Shown here piece by piece: positions 1-9,018 of a DNA stretch of 64,000 nucleotides. The DNA comes from Lachnospiraceae bacterium (GTDB lineage Bacteria > Bacillota_A > Clostridia > Lachnospirales > Lachnospiraceae): the NCBI GenBank assembly GCA_024683935.1, contig JAIKXV010000123.1:62001-126000 (forward strand), read 5' to 3'. How positions within the stretch are numbered: position 1 is the first letter of the stretch; each line of letters opens with the position of its first letter. The position numbers were made by a program, and so were the translations under genes. The notes below the pieces were generated by a model. It did no database searches. It was not told the origin of the DNA and saw nothing but the letters and a program-made list of their open reading frames with translations.

Positions 1-812
1 ACCTTAAAGGCCTTTGCCTTGTTCTTTATCTGGGACTTTTCATCCTGACAGGATATCACTATTCCCGTCGGGATATGGGTGAGGCGCACCGCGGAATCTG
101 TGGTATTTACGCACTGTCCGCCGTTTCCCGACGCCCTGAACACATCGATACGGCACTCGTTGGGATCGATATTCACCTCTATTTCCGTAGCTTCCGGCAT
201 AATGGCGACGGTCACCGTGGAGGTATGTATCCGTCCTCCCGACTCGGTCTCCGGCACCCGCTGCACCCTGTGGACACCGCTTTCGTATTTCAGCTTCGAG
301 TATGCGCCCTTGCCGTTTATCATAAAGCTCACGAACTTGAATCCGCCGATACCCGTATCCTCCACATCCGTGGTCTCCACGGAAAAGCCCTGTTTTTCCG
401 CGTATTTCACATACATGCGGTAGAGACTGGACGCGAACAGCGCCGCCTCATCTCCTCCGGCACCGGCTCTTATCTCCACTATAACGTTCCTGTCATCATC
501 CGCGTCCTTCGGGATCAACATGAGCTTTAATCCCTTCTCCAGCTCGGGACGCTTCTTTATGGCGTCATTCAGCTCTTCCTTTGCAAGAGCTTTTAATTCC
601 GGATCCTCCTCACTTTTTATCATCTCTTCGGAATCCGCAATAGCCCTCTCATTTTCCTCGTATGCCCTGTAGGCATCCACAACGGGAGAGAGCCTGCCCT
701 GCTCCTTTAAGAGCTCCATATATAATTCTGAATCGTCGGAGGTCCCGGGATTATTCAATCTCTCGGTGATCTCCTCGTACTTTAAGACTGTTTCCTTAAG
801 CTTTTCAAACAT
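1..812 (-). CDS. prfA: Peptide chain release factor 1 (RF1), C-terminus cut by window edge
   Basis: Reading the minus strand from an ATG at 812 gives about 270 residues with no stop before the window edge. It starts [20 protein letters not shown] and contains the GGQ motif ([20 protein letters not shown]) that hydrolyses peptidyl-tRNA in the ribosome, plus the [11 protein letters not shown] segment typical of RF1. RF1 recognises UAA and UAG stop codons. The start overlaps the 3' end of prmC by 31 bases, so the two are translationally coupled; PrmC methylates the glutamine of this GGQ motif, which fits the pairing. The last quarter of the protein lies outside the window. RF1 rather than RF2 is chosen because of the prmC neighbour and the length before GGQ. 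Confidence 0.95.
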   Translation of the reverse strand, partial: MFEKLKETVLKYEEITERLNNPGTSDDSELYMELLKEQGRLSPVVDAYRAYEENERAIADSEEMIKSEEDPELKALAKEELNDAIKKRPELEKGLKLMLIPKDADDDRNVIVEIRAGAGGDEAALFASSLYRMYVKYAEKQGFSVETTDVEDTGIGGFKFVSFMINGKGAYSKLKYESGVHRVQRVPETESGGRIHTSTVTVAIMPEATEIEVNIDPNECRIDVFRASGNGGQCVNTTDSAVRLTHIPTGIVISCQDEKSQIKNKAKAFK

Positions 813-1633
813 TTCACTACTCTTTCGTTTCCCGAATAATCCTTTAATACTTCGATATGGCTGAAACCCGCACTTTCCAGCAGGGCCGAGACCGCGCTTC
901 CCTGGTCGTATCCGATCTCCAGGAAAAGACTGCCTCCGTCACAGAGATATTCTCCTGCCTTCGCTGCTATTTCCCTGTAAAACAGGAGCCCGTCCTCTCC
1001 TCCGTCCAGGGCGTTATGGGGTTCATGGAGTTTCACTTCCTCCATCAGGCCTTCTATTTCTTTACTTTTGATATAAGGGGGATTACAAAGGATATGGTCG
1101 AATCTGCCGTTTATTTCCCGGAACAGATCGCTTTTAGTAAACTGCGCGTCCCTGACTCCGAGTTCTTCCGCGTTTCTCCTTGCAAGAGAAAGCGCTTCTT
1201 CGGAAATGTCGGCTCCTGTTCCTCTTATATCATTTTTATATTTCATAAGAGACAGGAGTATACAGCCGCTGCCGGTGCACATATCAAGGACATCCGCGCC
1301 GTCGCATACATCTTTCAGAGCTTCTTCCACCAGAAATTCCGTATCTATCCTGGGGATCAGGACTTTGTCCGAAACCAGGAAGGACAGTCCCATAAAAACT
1401 GTCCTGCCTGTGATCAGCTGCAGGGGATAGCGGCCGCTTCTTTTTTTCAGCGCCTCTTCATATCTTTCTTCTTCCTCTGCGCTTAAGGACTCTTCATCTC
1501 CTCTTGTGAGGATAAAGGTTCTGTCCTTTCCGCTTATATGCTCCAAAAGCAGCCTGCTGTCCAAAGCATGCTCTTCGATACCGGCATCTGATAATATCCC
1601 GTCTCCGTACTTCAGAGCATCGCTATAAGTCAT
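782..1633 (-). CDS. prmC: Release factor glutamine N5-methyltransferase
   Basis: A 283-residue class I SAM-dependent methyltransferase. The N-terminal helical substrate-binding part (about 1-85) precedes a Rossmann domain with the SAM loop [15 protein letters not shown] and the catalytic NPPY motif ([13 protein letters not shown]) that holds the target glutamine amide. It methylates the GGQ glutamine of RF1 and RF2. The length matches the family. The ATG overlaps the last 11 bases of the DUF1385 gene upstream, and its stop lies inside prfA, so the three genes look like one tightly packed operon. Confidence 0.95.
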   Translation of the reverse strand: MTYSDALKYGDGILSDAGIEEHALDSRLLLEHISGKDRTFILTRGDEESLSAEEEERYEEALKKRSGRYPLQLITGRTVFMGLSFLVSDKVLIPRIDTEFLVEEALKDVCDGADVLDMCTGSGCILLSLMKYKNDIRGTGADISEEALSLARRNAEELGVRDAQFTKSDLFREINGRFDHILCNPPYIKSKEIEGLMEEVKLHEPHNALDGGEDGLLFYREIAAKAGEYLCDGGSLFLEIGYDQGSAVSALLESAGFSHIEVLKDYSGNERVVKCLKSLRKQS

Positions 1634-2606
1634 TTCCGAAATTTTCCTTCAGATATTTTTTCCAGTCAAAAACCGCTTCAACTGACGCTATGCCGACCAT
1701 TATCATATCGTCATCCGGCTCCATCGTGGTGAGCTTCTGCATCATGAGCCCGGGCGCCGACAGCGACCGGATAAGGGGATTGTTGCTGCGCCCCGCAAGC
1801 CTTATGAATTCATAGGCCACCCCTGCGATAAGGGGTATCAGCAGGATACGGAGCCCCGCCCGCAAAAGCCTGCTCTTTACATCTATTAATGAGAAAAAGA
1901 GGATCGAAACCACCATTACATACAGTAAAAAGCTGGTGCCGCATCTCCTGTGCTCCCTTGACGCTGCCCTGACATTTTCCAGGTTCAGCTCATGCCCTGT
2001 TTCCAGGCAGTTTATGCACTTATGCTCGGCACCGTGATAACGGAATACCCTCTTTATATCCTCCATTGCCGAAATGGCTTTTATATAGATCACAAAGATC
2101 AGAAGCCTTATTATTCCCTCGATAAGGGCCAGAAGATGGCTGGATCCCACCCACTTTGAGAAAACCAGGGAAAGGTAATAGGGGATCACCATGAAAAGCC
2201 CCAGGGCAAAGAAGATAGAAAAGATCATTATCACCACGGTGAGCACGCCCATGCTGCTCTCATGCTCCGCAGCCGTCATGACCTTCACCTTGTCAGGATC
2301 CTTAGTGTTTCCTTTTTTAGCTGCCGCGTTTTCCTCTTCGGCGTAAAAATCCGCTGAGTAGTTTATCGCCTTCATTCCCAGCACAAGGGAATCCACGAAG
2401 CCCGCGATACCGCGGAGTATGGGGATGTCAGCCACCGCCTCCTGAGGAATTATGCCCTTATATTTATCCTTTATAACAGCCATATCTCCGTCCGGCTTCC
2501 GCACTGCCACGGCGTAATCTTCCTTATTTCTCATCATTACGCCTTCCATGACAGCCTGTCCGCCTATGCCGGAGTATTTGGCATTGCATGCATTATTTTC
2601 AGCCAA
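1623..2606 (-). CDS. DUF1385 family membrane protein
   Basis: 327 residues, matching the DUF1385 family (often annotated as a putative metal-dependent enzyme, function unknown). It opens with the family signature GGQAVMEGVMMR, has several membrane segments (about 125-150, 165-185, 225-265), and carries a conserved cysteine/histidine segment FRYHGAEHKCINCLETGH that could bind metal. The start is TTG, supported by a GAGG ribosome site about seven bases upstream; no ATG gives a better start. It sits between rpmE and prmC, an arrangement common in Clostridia, but the role is not established. Confidence 0.9.
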   Translation of the reverse strand: MAENNACNAKYSGIGGQAVMEGVMMRNKEDYAVAVRKPDGDMAVIKDKYKGIIPQEAVADIPILRGIAGFVDSLVLGMKAINYSADFYAEEENAAAKKGNTKDPDKVKVMTAAEHESSMGVLTVVIMIFSIFFALGLFMVIPYYLSLVFSKWVGSSHLLALIEGIIRLLIFVIYIKAISAMEDIKRVFRYHGAEHKCINCLETGHELNLENVRAASREHRRCGTSFLLYVMVVSILFFSLIDVKSRLLRAGLRILLIPLIAGVAYEFIRLAGRSNNPLIRSLSAPGLMMQKLTTMEPDDDMIMVGIASVEAVFDWKKYLKENFGNDL

Positions 2607-2647
2607 TCCTGTACCTCAACAAAACATATCGAAAAACAAAAATCTAT

Positions 2648-2680
2648 TGAAAACAAAAGCCGCCACCATTTGGTGACGGC
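2648..2680 (-). terminator. Intrinsic terminator after rpmE
   Basis: On the minus strand GCCGTCACC and GGTGGCGGC pair across an AAAT loop (2659-2680) and are followed by TTTTGTTTT. It lies 13 bases after the rpmE stop. The DUF1385 gene follows 42 bases later, so some readthrough or a separate promoter is needed for it. Confidence 0.75.
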
Positions 2681-2692
2681 CATATTTTTTGT

Positions 2693-2899
2693 TTATGCTT
2701 CCTTCATGCCATACTTCTTATTGAACTTGTCTATTCTGCCGTCAGCACGGGTCGCTTTCTGCATTCCCGTGTAGAAGGGATGGCACTTCGAGCAGACTTC
2801 AACTCTTATCTCTTCCTTGGTGGAGCCTGTCGTAAAAGTATTTCCACAGTTACATGTTACCTTTGCCTGATAATATTTAGGCTGAATTTCCTGATTCAT
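2693..2899 (-). CDS. rpmE: 50S ribosomal protein L31, zinc-binding type
   Basis: 68 residues from the ATG at 2899 ([11 protein letters not shown]), which has a good AAAGGTGAGG ribosome site. A GTG three codons earlier is possible but lies inside that site. The paired cysteines in VTCNCGNTF and [11 protein letters not shown] make the four-cysteine zinc site of the C+ form of L31, the form used when zinc is plentiful. It binds the central protuberance of the large subunit. Confidence 0.96.
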   Translation of the reverse strand: MNQEIQPKYYQAKVTCNCGNTFTTGSTKEEIRVEVCSKCHPFYTGMQKATRADGRIDKFNKKYGMKEA

Positions 2900-2946
2900 A
2901 AACCTCACCTTTCTATACCGTAGATTACCAACCCACGATCATTCCA

Positions 2947-2974
2947 ATAAAACAAACTGTTTTTTCAAACAGCC
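2947..2974 (-). terminator. Weak intrinsic terminator after the symporter
   Basis: On the minus strand CTGTTT pairs with AAACAG across a short GAAA loop and is followed by TTTGTTTTATT. It lies about 55 bases after the stop of the symporter gene. The stem is only six pairs, so strength is doubtful. Confidence 0.45.
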
Positions 2975-3028
2975 CATAAAGGATACCACAGCCAAATCGA
3001 AAAATCAATAGGCACTTTTCTCATGGCT

Positions 3029-4678
3029 TTACTTTGAATCGAACATCTCCTTATCCAGCATGCCTTCGCTCTTTGCGACGATGGTTGTGGCGGCCAAATC
3101 CCCCGTCACATTATTCATGGTGGTGAACATATCGAGGAAAGGGTTTATTGCCATGATAAGTCCTACTGCCTCGATTGGTACTCCTATATGTTCCAGTACG
3201 ATGCCCAGGCATACCAGTCCCGCCCCGGGCACTCCCGGTGCGCCAAGGGACAGCATTATGACTGTGATCATCATGGATACGAGAAGGGATCCCGAAACCG
3301 GAACCGCATACATCCTTGCTAAGAACAGCGAAACAATTATCAGGTTAATGGTTGCTCCGTCCATATTTACCGTAGCGCCGAGAGGAATGGAAAAGCTTGA
3401 GAGTTTCTGGGATACGCCAAGCTTCTCGGTACAGATGTTCATGCTGACAGGCATGGCAGCGCTGCTGGATGACAGGGCAAAGCTCGTCAGCATTCCCTCA
3501 CGTATCTTCCTGAAGAAGGTGACAGGATTAAGGCGTGCGACCACCATCACTAAAATGCCGTAGATCATTATCATGCAGACTATTCCCAATAAGAAGGTTC
3601 CGCACATTCCGAGAAGGGACAGGATGGTATCAGTCCCCAGCTGTATCAGCATGATGACAACTGAACAGAAGGCTGCGAGGGGGATGCATCTTGAAAACAT
3701 GGTTGTGACGGCTAAAAAGAGCTCATTCAGACCCTCAAAGAGCCCGGAGAGTTTTTCGGAATAACTCCCCACAGCGCCAACAGCTATGCCGCAGATCACC
3801 GCAAGGAAGATCAACTGCAGCGTATCTGACTCCAAAAACGGTTTTATAAAGTTGTCGGGCACTATATTAATGATCGTGGTTAGAAGCGATGTGTCGGCAT
3901 TGGTATCAATATTCACAACCTGAGACGCCGCATCCAGACCCGCACCCCATGCTCCCGGATGAAGCAGTGTTGAAAGTGTCAGTGCCAGCACAGCCGCAAT
4001 GATGGTGGTCAGAAGGTACATTCCCATCACCTTTGCTCCCATGCGGCCAAGCTCCGAGAGATTTTTGAACTGAGAGATACAGGTTACTATTGAAAAGAAA
4101 ACCACCGGCCCCACTATGATCTTCAGGGCATTCATAAACATTGTCTTTACCGGATCCAGGAAGTACTTGCACATGCCGTCCGCAAGCCAGCCGGGAAACA
4201 GGAATTTGGCGATCAGTCCTATAAATATTCCCAGGATAAGAGCATACATGGTTAATACAAGAGAGGACCGCTCAGCCTTGCCTGCCGCAATAGACGCCCT
4301 GTTTATTCCGTTTCTGTATGAGTATTTAAGTTTTTCTCCATGAGCCTTCAGGATGATGGCTCTTATGGCTTTTTCCGTATCCTTTTCGTTCTGATTCAGG
4401 GATCCCGCCTGTTTGATCCGGCCGGTATCCACCTCTCTTCCTGGAGCGGAAATATCAATACATACATCGCCGAGTCTCTTTTTTACGGCGATATCTATTT
4501 CCATCTCTTCCGTGCCGTGATTTACGAAACCGGCTATTATCTCTTCCGCAAGAAGCTCCGCACGAACCTTAAGTGTTTTTCCGACATTCATCTTTACCAT
4601 GGCTTCGTTTATGAATGTCATTGCCTCCGTAAGGTAATCTCCATGGGAAGTTTTCACCGTTGTTATCATGTTTCCCAT
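3029..4678 (-). CDS. Dicarboxylate/amino acid:cation symporter with N-terminal HATPase-like domain
   Basis: 549 residues. About 135-549 is a DAACS (GltP/SstT) sodium- or proton-coupled symporter: the serine-rich hairpin tip SSSSAAMP, the NMDG motif of TM7, the second hairpin GAPGVPGAG and the TM8 segment NNVTGD are all present, so substrate and cation sites look intact. The first 110 residues are soluble and resemble the anti-sigma type HATPase fold (AEEIIAGFVNHG like an N-box; KLKYSYRNGINRASI near its end). The ATG at 4678 has an AGGAGA site. It follows trpG by 19 bases. The N-terminal domain may control transport or bind a nucleotide; that is inference. A paralogue lies at 16715-18373. Confidence 0.88.
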   Translation of the reverse strand: MGNMITTVKTSHGDYLTEAMTFINEAMVKMNVGKTLKVRAELLAEEIIAGFVNHGTEEMEIDIAVKKRLGDVCIDISAPGREVDTGRIKQAGSLNQNEKDTEKAIRAIILKAHGEKLKYSYRNGINRASIAAGKAERSSLVLTMYALILGIFIGLIAKFLFPGWLADGMCKYFLDPVKTMFMNALKIIVGPVVFFSIVTCISQFKNLSELGRMGAKVMGMYLLTTIIAAVLALTLSTLLHPGAWGAGLDAASQVVNIDTNADTSLLTTIINIVPDNFIKPFLESDTLQLIFLAVICGIAVGAVGSYSEKLSGLFEGLNELFLAVTTMFSRCIPLAAFCSVVIMLIQLGTDTILSLLGMCGTFLLGIVCMIMIYGILVMVVARLNPVTFFRKIREGMLTSFALSSSSAAMPVSMNICTEKLGVSQKLSSFSIPLGATVNMDGATINLIIVSLFLARMYAVPVSGSLLVSMMITVIMLSLGAPGVPGAGLVCLGIVLEHIGVPIEAVGLIMAINPFLDMFTTMNNVTGDLAATTIVAKSEGMLDKEMFDSK

Positions 4679-4697
4679 ATCTGTCTCTCCTTTGATC

Positions 4698-5261
4698 TCA
4701 TCCCAAAGCGTTTTCCAATATCTTCATTCCGTCCGGCGTAAGTATGGATTCCGGGTGGAACTGAAGTCCGAATACCGGATACTCCTTATGCATCACTGCC
4801 ATCACTTCTCCCTCGCGTGTAACGGCCGTAACCTGAAGGCAGTCCGGAATGGTCTTCGGATCTGCAGCAAGGGAGTGGTAGCGCGCAACCTTAATGGTTT
4901 TAGTCAATCCACGGAACAGGGGACAATCGGTTTCCACCTTCACAACAGACTGTTTCCCGTGCATCAGTTCTTTTGCGTAAGTTACGGTCGCACCGAAAGC
5001 CTCGCAGATCGCCTGATGTCCGAGGCATACGCCGAGGATCGGTATCTTACTGCCCAGGTTTTTTACCGTATTTATGATGACGCCCGCATCCTCCGGCCTT
5101 CCGGGGCCGGGCGACAGGATTATCCTGTCCGGATGAAGGGCATCTATCTCCGCCACACTCATTTCATCATTTCTTATCACCTTTATATCGGGATTGATCA
5201 TACCCACCATCTGATAAAGGTTATAGGAAAAGCTGTCATAGTTATCAATAAGCAGGATCAT
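4698..5261 (-). CDS. trpG: Anthranilate / aminodeoxychorismate synthase glutamine amidotransferase subunit
   Basis: 187 residues of a class I glutamine amidotransferase. Visible motifs are ILSPGPGRPEDAG, the nucleophile elbow GVCLGHQAI with the catalytic cysteine, and QFHPESI with the catalytic histidine and glutamate. It releases ammonia from glutamine for the partner synthase subunit. Its ribosome site GGAGG overlaps the stop region of the trpE gene just upstream (four-base gap), so it is coupled to trpE. The subunit may serve folate synthesis too (PabA); sequence alone does not separate the two. Confidence 0.92.
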   Translation of the reverse strand: MILLIDNYDSFSYNLYQMVGMINPDIKVIRNDEMSVAEIDALHPDRIILSPGPGRPEDAGVIINTVKNLGSKIPILGVCLGHQAICEAFGATVTYAKELMHGKQSVVKVETDCPLFRGLTKTIKVARYHSLAADPKTIPDCLQVTAVTREGEVMAVMHKEYPVFGLQFHPESILTPDGMKILENALG

Positions 5262-5264
5262 CCG

Positions 5265-6731
5265 TCAAACCTCCTCTGCGAGTTCCAGAGCGTTCAGCAC
5301 AGCCCTCGCCTTATTCAGGCATTCCTCGTATTCCTTTTCCGGCACGGAGTCATAAACGATCCCCGCTCCGCTTCTGACAAAGACCCGGCCGTTCTTTCTG
5401 TAGGCTATCCTTATGGCTATACAAGTATCCATGTTTCCGGTGAAATCTATATAGCCTATGGCTCCGCCGTAAATACCCCTCTTATTGTTCTCCAGTTCCC
5501 CTATAAGCTGGCATGCCCTGATCTTCGGTGCTCCGGAAAGAGTTCCCGCAGGAAGCACTGCAGCAATGGCATCAAAGGCATCCTTATCCGCTCTGATCTC
5601 ACCCCTCACTGTGGAACCTATGTGCATGACATGAGAAAAATGCTCAATGCTGTGGAGCTTTTCGACCTGAACGGATCCGATCCGGCTTACCTTTCCCAGA
5701 TCATTTCGGCCGAGATCCACCAGCATGTTGTGCTCCGCCAGCTCCTTCTCGTCTTTAAGGAGCTCCTGCTCCAGCCTTATATCCTCCTCCGGAGTTTCCC
5801 CCCTCTTCCTGGTCCCTGCCAGCGGGAAGGTGTGCAGTATCCCGTTTTCAAGTTTTACAAGGGTTTCCGGCGATGCTCCGGCGACCTCCACATCTGTTCC
5901 GGAAAAATAGAACATATAGGGAGAAGGATTGATGGTACGAAGTACCCTGTAGGTATTTAAAAGACTTCCGTCAAAAGGGGCGGACAGGCGGTTTGACAGC
6001 ACTATCTGGAAGATATCCCCTTCCTTGATATGATGCCTTGCCTTTTCCACCATGTCGCAGAATTCCTCTTTTTCAAAAAGAGGCGTAACCTCTCCGGTAA
6101 GCTTCCCTCCCGGTTCATCCTTGGCCTTGCCGCTCCTTAAGAGCTCCGCCATGGAATAAAGCTCTTCCTCCGCCTTGTGATAGTCTTTTTCAAGATCACC
6201 GTTAAGCGGCATATTTACTATAAGTATTATCTTCTGTCTTAAATTATCAAAGGCAATGACCTTATCAAAAAGCATCAGGTCCACGTCCTTGAAGTTTTCC
6301 GTATCCTCACCGTCCCATCTGGCTGATGGTTCGCTGTATCCTATGAAATCATAGGAAAAATAGCCCACAAGGCCTCCGGTGAAGGAAGGAAGATTATCAA
6401 AGCGGGGACTTCTGTGCTCGTTCATTATCTTTCTGAGATACTCCGAGGGATCATCCGTATTGATCCTAATATCTCCGTCGCAGAGCTCTCCGCCTGTGCA
6501 GGTAATGCTTTTTTTCGGGTCATAGCCCAGGAAGGTATAGCGTCCCCAGGTCTCATTAGCAACTGCAGATTCCAGCATGTAGCTGTGGGTTGAAATGCTT
6601 TTCAGTTTTTTAACCGCTTCTATGGGAGTAATAAAATCCGAAAGTATTTCCATACTTACCGGCAGGATATCATATTTTCCGCTTTCAGCTGTCTTCTGAA
6701 CCCCGGCGAATCCGGGAAAAATCTTATTCAT
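5265..6731 (-). CDS. trpE: Anthranilate synthase component I
   Basis: 488 residues. The N-terminal domain includes LESAVANETWGRYTFLG, containing the ES..WGR element that forms the tryptophan feedback site. The C-terminal chorismate-binding domain has FQIVLSNRL, GASPETLV, PLAGTRKRG, DLGRNDLG, PAGTLSGAPK and GAIGYIDFTG. PAGTLSGAPK favours TrpE over PabB. With the following trpG product it makes anthranilate from chorismate and glutamine. No other trp genes follow, so this is a detached pair. A promoter with an extended -10 lies about 45 bases upstream; no leader peptide or attenuator is evident. Confidence 0.93.
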   Translation of the reverse strand: MNKIFPGFAGVQKTAESGKYDILPVSMEILSDFITPIEAVKKLKSISTHSYMLESAVANETWGRYTFLGYDPKKSITCTGGELCDGDIRINTDDPSEYLRKIMNEHRSPRFDNLPSFTGGLVGYFSYDFIGYSEPSARWDGEDTENFKDVDLMLFDKVIAFDNLRQKIILIVNMPLNGDLEKDYHKAEEELYSMAELLRSGKAKDEPGGKLTGEVTPLFEKEEFCDMVEKARHHIKEGDIFQIVLSNRLSAPFDGSLLNTYRVLRTINPSPYMFYFSGTDVEVAGASPETLVKLENGILHTFPLAGTRKRGETPEEDIRLEQELLKDEKELAEHNMLVDLGRNDLGKVSRIGSVQVEKLHSIEHFSHVMHIGSTVRGEIRADKDAFDAIAAVLPAGTLSGAPKIRACQLIGELENNKRGIYGGAIGYIDFTGNMDTCIAIRIAYRKNGRVFVRSGAGIVYDSVPEKEYEECLNKARAVLNALELAEEV

Positions 6732-6772
6732 CTGTCGTCGAAACCGCTCCTTTCCTCTTCCAAAGTATTCAC

Positions 6773-6781
6773 ATTATATCA
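6773..6781 (-). promoter_or_regulatory. Extended -10 promoter upstream of trpE
   Basis: On the minus strand TGATATAAT (TGN plus a perfect TATAAT) lies about 42 bases before the trpE ATG. No good -35 box is seen at 17 bases, which is tolerated by extended -10 promoters. Confidence 0.6.
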
Positions 6782-6821
6782 CAAATACCGTAAAACTCCC
6801 TTTTTCTAACGTATGAAACAT

Positions 6822-6861
6822 AAAAAAATGCCCCGGCGCAGGCGAAAGCGCTGTGCAGGGG
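6822..6861 (-). terminator. Intrinsic terminator after the HD-GYP gene
   Basis: On the minus strand an imperfect GC-rich hairpin running from CCCCTGCACAG to CTGCGCCGGGG (loop region GCGCTTTCGC, 6831-6861) is followed by CA and seven T. It lies about 40 bases after the stop of the HD-GYP gene and separates it from trpE. Confidence 0.8.
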
Positions 6862-6898
6862 CTAAAAGGCAAGTATTATAGAGAACAGAAGGCGAGGT

Positions 6899-8995
6899 TC
6901 AGAATATCGGTTCCGGGTCATTACCCTGGCCGAAGCGCTCCTTGTTGTCCTCGGCTGTGGCGATGACTCTGTCCTTGTTTTCCACGAATACCTTTGCGAT
7001 GGCAGGGTCGAAGTGTTTTCCGGCTCCTTCCTCGATTATCTTAAATGCTGTTTCGTAGCTCATGGGATCCTTGTAGCTCCGCTTTGAAAGCAGGGCGTCA
7101 AATACGTCGGAAACCGCCATGATACGGGCAGAAAGAGGAATGGCCTTTCCTTTGAGGCCGGTGGGATATCCGGATCCGTCCCATTTCTCATGGTGGTAGG
7201 CCGCCACATTCAGTGCTTCCTTCAGATATCCTGTATCTCCGGTGAGCTTGATGGCCCTCTCTATTATGTCCATTCCGGTGGTGGTATGCTTCTTCATCTC
7301 TTCGAATTCATCATCCGTAAGCCTGCCGGGTTTATTCAGTATCACATCGGAAACCGCGATCTTTCCCACATCATGAAGGGGAGCCGCGTAATTCACGCAC
7401 TTAACGTATTCCTCGTCATTCATGTTCTCGCTGTAGATATTGTTTTCCTTCAGGAGTTCCTGGATCAGCCGGACATAAGCGGCGGTCTTTCTGATGTGGT
7501 CCCCGGTGCACTTGTCCCGGCTCTCCACCAGATCCGCAAGAACGTAGATCAGTCCGCTCTGCATGAATTCGATCTGCTCGCTCTTCTCCTTTACCTCTTC
7601 TAAGTACCTGACGGTATCGCTGAGAGTCTTCACCAGCACCTGATAAAGATTCTCCAGCTCATTGGCGGTGGAGATATCAAGGGATTTCAGCCTGTCGACG
7701 CTGACCTCCAGCGCCTGCTCGCTGTTATAGGCAAATTCTCCGGAGGCATGGGTCATGGCTCCGACGGGATAGGTCAGATGATAATTAAAGAACCAGAGGG
7801 AAAGCACCAGCACCAGAATAAAGAATCCTATAAAAAGTGACAGAACCTTTGCAAGGAAGCTGATACCGTTGCTTGTAATATCCTCCATATTGATGTCAGC
7901 GCAGGCATAGCAGACACAATTACCGTTTTTATCAAATACCGGCTCATAATCCGTAAGAAGCCAGCCGTAGCGGTCCTTTACTATGACGGGATCCACATTT
8001 CTCCCGGCCATCAGATCCGCAACATGGGGCAGGAAGTCCTCCTCATAAGGGATCACCGCTCCGGGCTCTTCACCCTGAAGCTCGTCAGTGTCAAGGTCAA
8101 ATACCACCTTGTATCCGTTGGGAGTCATCCTGTAAACATAGATATACTTTATGCTGGCGGAGCTGTGCAGTATCTCTGTAAGCTTTTCCTCCGCCTTCAA
8201 ATAGTCCGGTGACGCTTCCCCCATTTCGATATATTCATCTATCTTCTCCGGATCCAGGGACGCAGCCGCGATCTTTGCGGCGTTTATGCCCATCTCCTTA
8301 TACTGCTCCATCGACTGGTTGCGGTAGAGAATAAAGCTGATCGTGGAAGTAGCCACTGTAATAAAAAGCATTATGACGCAGACCAGAATGGATATCTCGC
8401 TCTTTAATGAGAGACCCCTGGTGCCCGTACTCTTTACTTCATTTATCTCTTCATTGCTTAAGGGTTTCTGCCGCCAGTCGGTAAGGCTGAGAATCGCCGC
8501 AGTATCCTTCGGCATAACCTTCATGAGGCCGTAGGCACAGACAACCGTGATAGCCTTGTCGATTATATCCAACAGGAAATCATGGGATATCTGCCCGAAA
8601 AATCCCGATTCGGAGGGTCCGAAAATAAACCAGGTAAGGACAGATCCCACCACGCCTCCGAAAAAGGCGAGAAAGGGAATGGTCAGAAGGGATTTGAAGA
8701 AGTTCTTAAAGTATCCTTTCTCCGCAAAATATGTCGCCGTAATGGCAATAAGCACGCTTATCCCCGCGTAGTACATATTGGTGGGATCTGCGGTGGAATT
8801 AATGATATTCGTGATATAGCCCACGAAAATCCCCGGAAGATAACCGCCAAGTACCGCGCCGAGAAGCGTGCCTATATTATCCACATAGAGCGGCAGCCCG
8901 AAATGCTTTACCAGCCTGTTTACGGCGATATTGATAAAAACAAACAGGAGATATACCAGTATCAGCTTAACCTTGTTCTTTTTAACAGCTTCCAT
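6899..8995 (-). CDS. Membrane sensor with HD-GYP phosphodiesterase domain
   Basis: 698 residues. The first ~165 residues hold about five membrane helices resembling a membrane substrate-binding module. A further helix (about 200-228) and another (about 388-412) bracket an extracytoplasmic sensor region (about 230-385); then a HAMP-like linker, and a C-terminal HD-GYP domain with LHDVGKIAVSD near 540 and HHEKWDGSGYPTGLKG near 605. HD-GYP proteins hydrolyse cyclic di-GMP, and the metal ligands and GYP motif look intact. The ATG follows a GGGGGGAG tract that is very close to the start. It is followed by its own terminator. The signal sensed is unknown. Confidence 0.88.
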   Translation of the reverse strand: MEAVKKNKVKLILVYLLFVFINIAVNRLVKHFGLPLYVDNIGTLLGAVLGGYLPGIFVGYITNIINSTADPTNMYYAGISVLIAITATYFAEKGYFKNFFKSLLTIPFLAFFGGVVGSVLTWFIFGPSESGFFGQISHDFLLDIIDKAITVVCAYGLMKVMPKDTAAILSLTDWRQKPLSNEEINEVKSTGTRGLSLKSEISILVCVIMLFITVATSTISFILYRNQSMEQYKEMGINAAKIAAASLDPEKIDEYIEMGEASPDYLKAEEKLTEILHSSASIKYIYVYRMTPNGYKVVFDLDTDELQGEEPGAVIPYEEDFLPHVADLMAGRNVDPVIVKDRYGWLLTDYEPVFDKNGNCVCYACADINMEDITSNGISFLAKVLSLFIGFFILVLVLSLWFFNYHLTYPVGAMTHASGEFAYNSEQALEVSVDRLKSLDISTANELENLYQVLVKTLSDTVRYLEEVKEKSEQIEFMQSGLIYVLADLVESRDKCTGDHIRKTAAYVRLIQELLKENNIYSENMNDEEYVKCVNYAAPLHDVGKIAVSDVILNKPGRLTDDEFEEMKKHTTTGMDIIERAIKLTGDTGYLKEALNVAAYHHEKWDGSGYPTGLKGKAIPLSARIMAVSDVFDALLSKRSYKDPMSYETAFKIIEEGAGKHFDPAIAKVFVENKDRVIATAEDNKERFGQGNDPEPIF

Positions 8996-9018
8996 GACTC
9001 CCCCCGTTAACTGAAGTT

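Noticed and set aside
4668..5960. 430-codon plus-strand ORF over trpG and trpE
   Set aside because: It is antisense to two well-conserved genes, has no ribosome site and no recognisable domain.
6732..6898. Tryptophan leader peptide or T-box before trpE
   Set aside because: No run of Trp codons and no T-box sequence found; the hairpin there is the terminator of the HD-GYP gene on the same strand.
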